Below, piece by piece: positions 1 through 7,710 of a DNA stretch of 51,894 nucleotides (the stretch's first letter is position 1; each line of letters opens with the position of its first letter). The position numbers were made by a program, and so were the translations under genes. A model generated the notes under the pieces. That model searched no databases, had not been told where the DNA came from, and worked only from the letters and a program-made list of their open reading frames with translations. Source of the stretch: Ectothiorhodospiraceae bacterium (lineage in GTDB: Bacteria > Pseudomonadota > Gammaproteobacteria > SZUA-152). The stretch covers positions 1 through 51,894 of the forward strand of contig NVUB02000004.1 of the NCBI GenBank assembly GCA_002401775.2, given 5' to 3'.

Positions 1-292
1 GAGGCACGCGTACTCCCTAATCAATGAATCCCTGTAAGCTCGACAGCGACATCCATGTCGCTGACGGCCTCAAATCATAAGCAACTGCACCACTTCTGAG
101 GCATGTTCAAAGTACGCTATTTTATGCAACGTTAGGGTAACGTCTCTCCTGATCGCATCAATCAACTCATTGCAGACGGAAAAGGGAATGAGTTTAATTT
201 TACAAAAAACGCTTTAAGGCACTTCCGCTAGGGCAAACCAACCAAGACGTCTGCCTTCCGAATAAATACGACACTAAGCAAGCATAGACATT

Positions 293-964
293 ATGGATAA
301 AGTAAAATTATTTAGCCTTCATGAAAGGATGTACTTTCATGAACTAGACATTAGAGAAAAAATAACATCTCGCCTTCAATTACCCTTGGCATTGACACTT
401 GCATCATTAAGTGTTTTTGGTTTTATTATAAAAGGGTTAAATTACGAAACTATCGGGTATGACGATTACATCTTTGTCGGCGCTTTTTCGATAGGAATAT
501 TAATGTTGTTGACTTCATCCTTATATTTCGTACGTGCTTATTGGGGGCATACCTATCAATTTATACCGACCCCCATCCTTACCGAAAATTACAGAAAAGA
601 ATTAGTCGAAACCTATGAAGAATTTAATGATTGTGAAGGACTCGTATCAAAACATTTGAATGATTATCTTTATGACTATTTCTCCGAGTGTGCGAGTGAT
701 AATACGTCGATAAATGACACTCGATCTGAAGCATTACATATGTGCAATACGTTTTTGTTAATTTCATTTATTCCTCTTCTAATAACATTTACCGCTTTTA
801 ATTATTATAAATTAGATGTAGAAACAATAAACCAAATTCCGAAAATAGTTGCCAGCAAGCCAGTAGATGTAAATATTTCTAACAAAAATAATATACAAGG
901 AGAGATATATGAGCAAAGAAAAAACACCGACAACAACAACAGCAAAACCGTCTCCCAACAGTAA
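293..964 (+). CDS. membrane protein of unknown function
   Basis: A 223-residue protein with three hydrophobic stretches: about residues 30-48, 60-83 (a hairpin joined by a short acidic loop) and 152-170. Between the second and third lies a soluble acidic stretch rich in Tyr, Glu and Asp. The C-terminal 50 residues are hydrophilic and Asn-rich. I do not recognise the family. The 2TM-helical-1TM plan recalls small membrane effectors of accessory regions, but that is only a resemblance. No clear ribosome binding site precedes the ATG. A second ORF with a much better ribosome binding site starts inside its 3' end at 909, so the two may be a coupled pair. Base composition is AT-rich, like the rest of the first 3 kb. 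Confidence 0.7.
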   Translation: MDKVKLFSLHERMYFHELDIREKITSRLQLPLALTLASLSVFGFIIKGLNYETIGYDDYIFVGAFSIGILMLLTSSLYFVRAYWGHTYQFIPTPILTENYRKELVETYEEFNDCEGLVSKHLNDYLYDYFSECASDNTSINDTRSEALHMCNTFLLISFIPLLITFTAFNYYKLDVETINQIPKIVASKPVDVNISNKNNIQGEIYEQRKNTDNNNSKTVSQQ

Positions 965-1040
965 TCAGAAAGGAGCAGAAACCGAGAAGTCAACGACTAG
1001 ACCATCTCCACCTCCGCGACCTCTAAAACGGAAGAAATAA
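909..1040 (+). CDS. tiny proline/threonine-rich basic protein
   Basis: A 43-codon ORF in a different frame that overlaps the last 56 bases of the upstream membrane-protein gene. It starts with ATG seven bases after AAGGAG, the best ribosome binding site of this region. The product begins MSKEKTPTTTT, contains a PSPPPRP segment and ends in a basic tail (LKRKK). It has no hydrophobic segment and is probably disordered. The strong site and the overlap suggest translational coupling to the membrane protein, and a Pro-rich ligand or adaptor role is conceivable. Function is unknown, and translation is inferred only from the start-site context. Confidence 0.5.
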   Translation: MSKEKTPTTTTAKPSPNSNQKGAETEKSTTRPSPPPRPLKRKK

Positions 1041-1625
1041 CCAAACCAGTGAACCGGACACCCAACATATGTGTTTCGTTATTGACCAGATAGTAAACGC
1101 ATTAGTTAATAATGGCGCTCTCATTCATTTTCAAAATTAAGATCAACTTTTAGTCAGCATGAAGTATTAAGTTCGGCCGGTAATAGAAACAAGAACAACA
1201 CCTGGCTAATCTTTTGGTTTTCTCTTTATGACAGAATTACCAGATAAACATAATCGCGTAATCGAAAAGACAGTCCATTGGATTTAGCTTATAGGTGCTT
1301 TCAATAAACAGCCGTTGTCTATATTGCGGATAAGTGACGTGTAAAGCCTTTAGTGGCCTGTTGAGTCAACACTTATTGCTAGTATGGTCTGAGGCCTCAT
1401 TAATCGTGGTCTGTCCCCGAATACTATGAGGCCTCATTAATCGTGGTCTGTCCCCGAATACTAGTGGTCTGTCCCCGAATACTATTAATCGTGGTCTGTC
1501 CCCGAATACTACTATGTCCCCGAATACTACCCGAATACTATTGACTGGCTGCGATTAACATAGGCCCAGAACCACCACTAATTTGATAGGCAACCCCACC
1601 CGGTTCCGAAAAAAAAATAAAACCG
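1041..1625. other. intergenic stretch without a convincing gene
   Basis: AT-rich DNA with no ORF I trust. It contains the nested repeat block at 1391-1540. I see no terminator with a clear T-run after the small ORF ending at 1040. Confidence 0.5.
1391..1540 (+). repeat. nested, 5'-truncated direct repeats sharing one 3' end
   Basis: Six adjoining copies end with the same CCCGAATACTA but begin at different points of one parent unit. Copies 1391-1426 and 1428-1463 are full length (from GAGGCCTCATTAATCG). 1464-1484 starts at GTGGTCTG, 1485-1511 at TTAATCG, 1515-1529 at TGTCCCCG, and 1530-1540 keeps only 11 bases. The core TGGTCTGTCCCCGAA resembles DNA often seen near REP-type elements, which is from memory. 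There are no unique spacers, so this is not a CRISPR array. Confidence 0.85.
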
Positions 1626-1907
1626 CTAATCTGACATTTCTTCCATTTCACACAATATCTCTTCTTCATCTTTAATCAGTTCATCATGCGAGGGAAAACT
1701 GAAATCAAATCCAAGCGTTAACGCGGGCTTGTTAAAATATTTAATTTTATGATTGATTACAAGTCCTTTTGATACCTTCTTTGCAATCGCATTCAGTTCT
1801 ACAGCTTCATCGAAAATTGCAGATATTTCAATGGCGCTTGCCCTTACTACTACAGATGAAAGTCGATTGTCAAAATTGATAACTCTATGAACCAATTCAG
1901 TTTGCAA
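1626..1907 (-). CDS. small hypothetical protein
   Basis: An open frame of 93 codons beginning at TTG. No ATG is available and no ribosome binding site is visible, so the start is uncertain and the gene could be a remnant. The product has a mixed alpha/beta look and ends in a strongly acidic tail (DEEEILCEMEEMSD). I do not recognise a family. It is oriented like the exported protein gene upstream of it (2070-2858) but lies 160 bases away. Confidence 0.35.
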   Translation of the reverse strand: MQTELVHRVINFDNRLSSVVVRASAIEISAIFDEAVELNAIAKKVSKGLVINHKIKYFNKPALTLGFDFSFPSHDELIKDEEEILCEMEEMSD

Positions 1908-2069
1908 GGTAGGTACTCTGCAAATTTATCAATAACAAACACACCTTCTACACCCGTTATTTGATTGGTTTATTTGATTTTAGTCACTTTCCGTTTTGTC
2001 ATCATTTAACTTTCCTTAGTCACAAATAACTACTCTAGAAATGGCTGAGTTTTTATAATTATGTACGAT

Positions 2070-2858
2070 TTATTTAAGAGAGATTTTTATATCCCGAAAA
2101 GCATATGTATGCGCTTCTGCTCTAGCGCCAGCCTGTTTGATTTTTCCAATCAACATTGCCTTGCTAACCATTATTGATTCTTCGGTTACGTTACTAAATT
2201 TTGCTTGAATCATGGTATCTACGCCCTTAACCAATTCACCCTGCATATTTTCTAAATAACTTCTTTTGAATGATGACTTGAAATTCGCAATAGATAATTG
2301 AGAAGAAACATATTTATTACCCGATTGATCATAAATTGCAGACCCTTCGTTAAGTTCTACACTTGAATCCGACTCCATAGAATTCGCTATAAATTCGCAA
2401 ATCACGGAACTTGACTGCCTGTAACAAGATGATAAAGTCACTTTCAGCCCTGCACCGAGTTCCTGCCATCTTACACCCCCTAAAACTCTACGGGTTGATG
2501 TTTTTTTCGATTCTTCGCTCTTAATAATTGGCGCGAATCTTTTTACAAAAAGTGGTGAGAGTTCTTTTACACAAGTACGATAATCTATGTTATCTTCAAC
2601 GGTTCTTTGAATCCCTTCCCATTCTGACTTAGAAAATACAACTTCTCCTGTCACCCCTAAATCTGCAATTTTCAGCTTTATATCTGCCTCTCCATCGGCT
2701 CTTACATTAATATCCCAATAGCTTCCAGCATTTTCGGGCTTATCACAAACTTTCATAATATTGTCGGTAATAAGTGAAATATTTGATTCGTCATTTGCAT
2801 ATAAAACCGATGAAACTAGCAAGGTAGATACCGCAACTATCTGATTACTAATTTTCAT
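2070..2858 (-). CDS. exported protein of unknown function
   Basis: 262 residues with a Sec signal peptide (MKISN, then a hydrophobic run, cleavage likely after VLYA at about residue 21). The ATG follows a strong purine-rich site (GGGAAGGGGA). The N-terminal half contains an SYWDINVRADGEADIKL stretch and a paired YRTCVKELSPLF motif. The C-terminal half (about 130-255) has Cys pairs and the pattern of a beta-sandwich of DUF4352-like type (IYDQSGNKYV). The protein is probably periplasmic. Isolated gene, function unknown. Confidence 0.65.
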   Translation of the reverse strand: MKISNQIVAVSTLLVSSVLYANDESNISLITDNIMKVCDKPENAGSYWDINVRADGEADIKLKIADLGVTGEVVFSKSEWEGIQRTVEDNIDYRTCVKELSPLFVKRFAPIIKSEESKKTSTRRVLGGVRWQELGAGLKVTLSSCYRQSSSVICEFIANSMESDSSVELNEGSAIYDQSGNKYVSSQLSIANFKSSFKRSYLENMQGELVKGVDTMIQAKFSNVTEESIMVSKAMLIGKIKQAGARAEAHTYAFRDIKISLK

Positions 2859-3184
2859 TCCCCTTCCCTTTTATTATTAATGGTCAGATTTTTTGAGTTC
2901 ATAACAATGCATTAGACAAATATATGTCTACATCGATTTAATGCATGCATAAAATTAACACACATTCTGTATACCGTTAAGCGGTAATATGCCACAAAAT
3001 TTCATATTCAAAAGTGACTATAAAAAGACCATATTTTCACTACCGTCACCTACTGAGACCCCACGATCCGAAGTTGTACTTCGACTGGCCCGAAAGTACA
3101 ATTTCGGGCTGTATAATTTTTGCTCGCACATATGGATATGTAGGTAGTATTACTGAGATGAAATTTGTAACTCTTAGTTGGTTT

Positions 3185-3221
3185 GGGCGGGTTTGAAACC
3201 CGCCCTTGTGGTGGTTTTTTT
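3185..3221 (+). repeat. GC-rich palindrome followed by a T-run
   Basis: GGGCGGGTTT-G-AAACCCGCCC is a perfect 10-bp inverted repeat (3185-3205), followed after nine bases by seven T. It could work as a terminator for rightward transcription, although the T-run is further away than usual. The same palindrome recurs at 39042-39062, so it is also a dispersed element. Confidence 0.6.
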
Positions 3222-3252
3222 AATGGACTGGCAGCCGTTAAACTCTGTTTTA

Positions 3253-3687
3253 TTATACCCCTAACATTGGAAGATGTTTTCTGCGGTGGTAGGTAAGTGC
3301 CAGCAGGATGCAGTGCTTTATTTGGGCTTTGGGTATTTTTTCTTTGATGTTAAATAGGATGGCTCTGTTGCCTTCCAGGGTAAGTATAGATCCGTACAGT
3401 TCTTTGAAGGTGTCTACCAGGGTGGTTTTACAGTTGAAGTACAGGGCGTATTGATTCGGGCTGGATTTTTTCCAGTGCATTCTTATGGTACTACCGTTTT
3501 TGGTGAGGTAGCTGGGTTCACCCCATTTGAGTGTTTCTTCTAGTGTGGTGATATCTGCTGTTTCTACTGCGGTTTCCAGTACGAGTTGGCGCAAGACCAT
3601 GATTTTGGCTCGGATGTGGTCTGGGTATTGTTTGAATACGGCGGCGACGGTTGGGTTTGTGATTTCCCCCGTTTTTTTATTGTCCAT
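3253..3687 (-). CDS. DUF1801 (YdhG-like) domain protein
   Basis: 144 residues. The pattern of an N-terminal helix (VFKQYPDHIRAKIMVLRQLV), then LKWGEPSYLTKNG and SPNQYALYFNC, matches the DUF1801/YdhG family. These are small cytosolic single-domain proteins, structurally a two-layer alpha/beta fold, whose biochemical role is not established. Length is normal for the family (about 120-145). It is a single gene bounded on both sides by repeats, with a weak ribosome binding site (GAGTATAAAA). Confidence 0.75.
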   Translation of the reverse strand: MDNKKTGEITNPTVAAVFKQYPDHIRAKIMVLRQLVLETAVETADITTLEETLKWGEPSYLTKNGSTIRMHWKKSSPNQYALYFNCKTTLVDTFKELYGSILTLEGNRAILFNIKEKIPKAQIKHCILLALTYHRRKHLPMLGV

Positions 3688-3699
3688 TTTTATACTCTA

Positions 3700-4012
3700 T
3701 CATTTACCGTCAGCGGCTTTCAATGGAGGTTGGATTCTGGCTTTATTGGCTGTTGGTGTTGAAGTTCAGGAGTCAATATTGGTGCTATCCCCCCCTCATC
3801 CCAGCCTTCTCCCCTCAGGGGAGAAGGGGTAAATTCAAGGGATGGTTCCCCCCCATTTTTTATTTATTTTCTGACTCGATCATGTAAAGTTTGCGGCTTT
3901 CGCTGGTGGTTACATTCTGGGTTTATTGGCTATTTGTGTTTAGGTTTAGGTCTCAACTTTAGTGCTATCCCCCCTCATCCCACCCTTCTCCCCTGAGGGG
4001 AGAAGGGGTAAA
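3700..4012. repeat. two diverged copies of a ~120-bp repeat ending in a hairpin
   Basis: Blocks 3700-3835 and about 3888-4012 are related. Both contain a GCGGCTTTC..TTATTGGCT..GTGTT track, then GTGCTATCCCCCC, then a CCTTCTCCCC / GGGGAGAAGG hairpin (3805-3827 and 3984-4006). The second copy has diverged by point changes. Together with 4013-4329 this fills the gap between the DUF1801 and HDOD genes. I see no gene in it. Confidence 0.75.
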
Positions 4013-4117
4013 GGGTCTTTGTAAGTGAACGTTCAGTTGGGTAATCAGGAAATATCTGCGCTACGTAAATTGCGGGTGGATGCGTTGTGTTTACCCTTGG
4101 ATCACCGGTGAAACACA

Positions 4118-4270
4118 GGGCAACCACAAGGGTTGCCCCTACGGGTTCTGATGGATAAATATTTTTTGTTGGCGAGATTTGTTAACGGGAATTCAGTGGG
4201 GCTGCCACAAAACTTCAACACACCGTAAAACGTCTGTCGATACGTAAGGGCGCCCCTTGTGGGCGCCCTT
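4118..4270. repeat. two dispersed palindromes of the GTAGGGGC / GCCCCTAC family
   Basis: GGGCAACC..GGTTGCCC at 4118-4138, followed by CCTACGGG, and AAGGGCGCCC..GGGCGCCCTT at 4246-4270 lie in opposite orientation. Both are flanked by a CTTGGATCACC track. The same family appears at 21442-21522 and 49501-49575, so these are mobile or amplified short elements (REP/MITE-like). Confidence 0.7.
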
Positions 4271-4329
4271 GGATCACCAGCAAGTCTTGGCAACCATAAG
4301 AGTTACCGATGAATTAAGATTATACGCTG

Positions 4330-5154
4330 TTAATTTTTTTGTCCGGATACGAGTCCTATTGCTTGCGCTCGCATCGTTGTTAGTTTTTCTTCGTTTATAT
4401 CTATTTGCTCGCATAGTGCTTCGGTTGTTTCAAACAATGTTTCGTTGAAAGCTGTTACCTCTTCTACTTCTGCCAATAGTCGGTGGGCTAATACTAATAC
4501 GGCGCGTTCTTTGGCCATTTCGGCGTCTAGCTCTCCGCTGTTTTCCTGGTGAAAATGGGTGAGTACGATTTCGTGCCGTTGCGGTAGGCGAAATTCGTGC
4601 AGGGCTTTTGCGGCTATTTGGTCGTGGCTGAAGCCATAGCGGGTACGTTCCAGTTCGTCCAGAGCGATGCTTTCTGTTTGTGATTTTGCGATGAGTGTTT
4701 TGTAGTCTGTTTCTATGTTGCTGGCGAGTACCACCATGCCGATGTCGTGGATGAGCCCCATTAGCTCCAGGTCGTCTGCGGAGGCGGGGCAGGTTTTCCG
4801 GGCGATGAGTTTGCTCATGGCGGCGATGGCGAGTGAATGGCTTAATATGGTTTGCGACAAGGCGCTGTCTACGGGACATACGGATCGCAATGTGGATACG
4901 ACAACGGCACTGCGGACGTTTTTGAGGCCTATCATGCGGGTTGCGGTGGGCACGTTGGTAACTTCGTCGCCGCGCCGGTACATTGGTGAGTTGGCGTAGC
5001 GTATCAGGGTGCCGGCGAGTACCGGGTCTTGCATGATGGCGTTGTCGATTTGTTCTGGCTCTGGCGATTCGCTGGCGAGATACGCCAGCACTTTGGCGGC
5101 TTGCAACGAGGCTTTGGGGAACACCAGTTGGTCGAGTTTTATAAGGGATGTCAC
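4330..5154 (-). CDS. HDOD-domain signalling protein
   Basis: 274 residues, a full-length single HDOD domain (about residues 10-210) with HD-type residues in a GLIHDIGMVVLAS segment and the NSPMYRR and ATRMIGLKNVRS helices typical of the family. HDOD proteins are non-enzymatic or poorly catalytic regulators that act in bacterial stress and c-di-GMP-linked signalling. The role of this one is not predictable. Start is GTG with only a weak AGG upstream. It lies 31 bases after the invertase gene on the same strand, so the two are probably cotranscribed. Confidence 0.8.
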   Translation of the reverse strand: MTSLIKLDQLVFPKASLQAAKVLAYLASESPEPEQIDNAIMQDPVLAGTLIRYANSPMYRRGDEVTNVPTATRMIGLKNVRSAVVVSTLRSVCPVDSALSQTILSHSLAIAAMSKLIARKTCPASADDLELMGLIHDIGMVVLASNIETDYKTLIAKSQTESIALDELERTRYGFSHDQIAAKALHEFRLPQRHEIVLTHFHQENSGELDAEMAKERAVLVLAHRLLAEVEEVTAFNETLFETTEALCEQIDINEEKLTTMRAQAIGLVSGQKN

Positions 5155-5185
5155 TGAGTTTTTGCCTGTTATTGTTGGGATTTGG

Positions 5186-6565
5186 CTAAAAGTTTATGGA
5201 TTCAAAGACGGCCAGTGCGTCAGGGCTTTCCAGAAACTGGTGGCCTAATATAACGGCACTGGCGGACCAGGTTTGCTTGAGGTTGGAACGCCGTCCAATC
5301 AGGCTGCCATTTTTTCCGTCGTAATATTCCGGCCAGTTGTCGCGGTAAAGTTTATCCATGGATTGAGATAGCATTCTGCGCGCGAGGTCATGCCTACCGG
5401 TACGTACGGCGGCACCGACGAAGGCCCAGATCAGGCATGGCCAGCTGCCGCCATTGTGGTATGACCAGGGTACATTTTTCGGGTCACTGCCGGTGGTGTA
5501 TCGCCATTTATCTCCATCGACGGCTGGATAAATAATTTTTAATGGCATGGAACCGACCAGTTCACTCCAGCGGGCTTCGTAGAGCTTCATGATTTTTTCG
5601 GCTTGTTCGTCAGTCGTTAGCCCAAACATGATGGATAATAAATTTCCGAAAGAAAACACCCGGAAGTCCATTCGACCCACTCCCAAATTACCTACCATGT
5701 ATCCGCTGTTATGGGGCAGCCAGCCATCCATCCAGGGAGGAATGGTTTCGGGGTAAATGTTGAGGTGGTTGGAGACGTCTTCGCCGAATTCTTCTGAGCG
5801 AAAACGATGGATTTCATTCAGACGTTCTAAATCCAACCAATAATATATACGCACATAGGAGCGCAGGGTTTGCATGCGCTTTTTACTGTTAGATAGGACG
5901 CGTTCATTCTCTGGTGTTGGTAACAGGAGCTCTTGTGCAGTGCTTAACATGCCGAATAATAAGGCTTGTATTTCCAAGGGATGGCCGTACACACCCATGC
6001 GTCGATCAATCATAAACGAGGCATCAGGCACTAGCATGGCGGGGGACGTTTCAAAGCTTTCTTTTAAGTATAGGTCCAAGGTAAAGCGCATGCTTTCCTG
6101 AAATTCATCGCTATGTGCCAATGCCACATCGCCGGTGACCAGTACGTAGCTTCGCAGTAAGATCACCCACCACATAGCGGAATCCACCGGGGCGACTCGG
6201 CCGATGGCCAGTTCACCAAAGTCTGCGGTGGGGGTGCTGGTCATGTCGCCCTCTGGAGGTACGCGAAAGCTAGCGGGCATTAATCCCAACGCCCTTTCGT
6301 GCCCTTCCATGACGGATTGCTGATGGCGCAAACTGACGACCATTTTCAGGAAGTTACGAACGATGTCGACTTTGCCGTCACACAAAAAGACCAATGCGCT
6401 GGGCACAAAGTCTCGTACGAAACATTCTTCGTAATTGGGGGCCGCTACGGTGTCATCCAGCGCGGCGGCAGTGCCCACGGGCTCTCCCCGGTAGTGCAAT
6501 ATGGAACCGTTAAGGAGTTCGTAGGCCGAGTTAAGTATGGCTTCGGTATTGGTCGATTTCGTCAT
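5186..6565 (-). CDS. neutral/alkaline invertase, GH100
   Basis: 459 residues, normal for bacterial GH100 invertases, which hydrolyse sucrose to glucose and fructose in the cytosol. Family signatures read in order: CFVRDFVPSALVFL (48-61), PVDSAMWWVILLRSY (126-140), MIDRRMGVYGHPLEIQALL (185-203), WSYHNGGSWP (367-376) and WPEYYDG (411-417). By comparison with cyanobacterial InvA (catalytic Asp188 and Glu414), Asp187 and Glu413 fit in sequence context and in spacing. There is no signal peptide. No sucrose synthase or sucrose-phosphate gene is seen nearby. It is cotranscribed with the HDOD gene downstream. The ribosome binding site is weak and AT-rich. Confidence 0.9.
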   Translation of the reverse strand: MTKSTNTEAILNSAYELLNGSILHYRGEPVGTAAALDDTVAAPNYEECFVRDFVPSALVFLCDGKVDIVRNFLKMVVSLRHQQSVMEGHERALGLMPASFRVPPEGDMTSTPTADFGELAIGRVAPVDSAMWWVILLRSYVLVTGDVALAHSDEFQESMRFTLDLYLKESFETSPAMLVPDASFMIDRRMGVYGHPLEIQALLFGMLSTAQELLLPTPENERVLSNSKKRMQTLRSYVRIYYWLDLERLNEIHRFRSEEFGEDVSNHLNIYPETIPPWMDGWLPHNSGYMVGNLGVGRMDFRVFSFGNLLSIMFGLTTDEQAEKIMKLYEARWSELVGSMPLKIIYPAVDGDKWRYTTGSDPKNVPWSYHNGGSWPCLIWAFVGAAVRTGRHDLARRMLSQSMDKLYRDNWPEYYDGKNGSLIGRRSNLKQTWSASAVILGHQFLESPDALAVFESINF

Positions 6566-7710
6566 TAATTAAAATACCCACAATATTATTATGCTGTTGT
6601 GCCGTCCAAAATGCCTCATTTTAAGCTGTCGCTCACTGTAGTGGGCTCTCGCTCTGCATGAGTATAGTACGGTAACGCGATCATTTGGCTCAGAAATGTC
6701 GTATGGACACATCAGTCTGCACAAGTTTTAGTTAGGTATCGGCTCTATGGGTTCGGGCTGAAGCAAATTATGAAAAGGATGAGAAGAAATATTAGCAATA
6801 AAGCAAATAGCGTTACAGCGAGATTGGGTGATGAAATAATGTTGGAACGTGGGTTTTGTGGGAACGGTGTTGAAGGAAGCTGAAGTGATGGAGCTTTTGA
6901 AAGGTGTTGAAAGGTGTTGAAAAGTATTAATTAAAAACGAGCGTTGAAGAAGTGCTGGTGTTGAAAAAAATGGATGGTGAAACCAGAAAAAACGCAGGGC
7001 TAAAAATAGGGACTGAAAATAAAAAATGAGGATGATTTAAAAAAGCGCATGCCCTGATCTTGTCAGGGCAAACACTTTCTCCCCCCCCCCTCAATTCGAG
7101 GCGTCCGGGTATATTACGCACGCGAGAATTTTGTGCAAGCGCTATTGAAACAAAATGGTAATATTCTTTTTTTTCAGCCACTTTTTAATATAACAACGCA
7201 ATTGTTATTCATAATACGTGACTTAGGTTGTTGAAAAACGTACAAAGCTGTGGGCTTTTCTATGATGTACACACAGCTTTTTTAGGTTGAAGGGTAGGAC
7301 GAGAGCCTGTGGTTAGATTACGATTATTCTAAGCTAGGTAATTACCCGCAACTTTCACGTTCCGCGTCTGGATACCGGATCAAGTCCGGTATGACGGATG
7401 TTAGTCGTTCGGTTCAGCCATCGCGTCACGTAGCGGCGCAACGTGGCCTACGAAAGACGGAGGACTAAGTAAAAACCTCGGAACCGTCTTAGTCCTTACA
7501 CGTTGCGTAGCTACGTGACGCAACAACTTAATCGAGCACACATATTCTCGGCTAGAGATGATCGTCACGTAGCTTCGCAACATGACCTACAAAGGTCAGT
7601 TATAAATCCACAGAAAGAAAGCTCCAGGGTCTTTAACTTAGCACTTAGCACTTAGCACTTAGCACTTAGCACTTAGCACTTAGCACTTAGTCCTTCCTTA
7701 GCCCTTTTAT
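6566..7710. other. long intergenic region rich in short repeats
   Basis: No credible gene. It contains a GCCCTGATCTTGTCAGGGC hairpin near 7050-7070 followed by a C-tract, and an ATACCGGA..TCCGGTAT palindrome at 7372-7392 shared with 20929-20949 and 21614-21634. It also holds three related CACGTAGC..GCAAC segments near 7425, 7500 and 7565, which form an inverted/direct array, and the heptamer array at 7636-7690. Confidence 0.6.
7636..7690. repeat. heptanucleotide tandem repeat (ACTTAGC)
   Basis: Seven perfect copies of ACTTAGC plus a partial eighth, only 20 bases past the stop codon of the giant surface protein gene. A perfect array of this kind is prone to slippage and should vary in length between strains. 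Confidence 0.95.

Noticed and set aside
1391-1540. CRISPR-like array
   Set aside because: Copies touch each other, differ in length and have no unique spacers. There are no cas genes.
3014-3196. 60-residue ORF on the plus strand
   Set aside because: No ribosome binding site, poor composition, and its end runs into a palindromic repeat.
4430-4879. Arg-rich 149-residue ORF
   Set aside because: Out-of-frame shadow of the HDOD gene.
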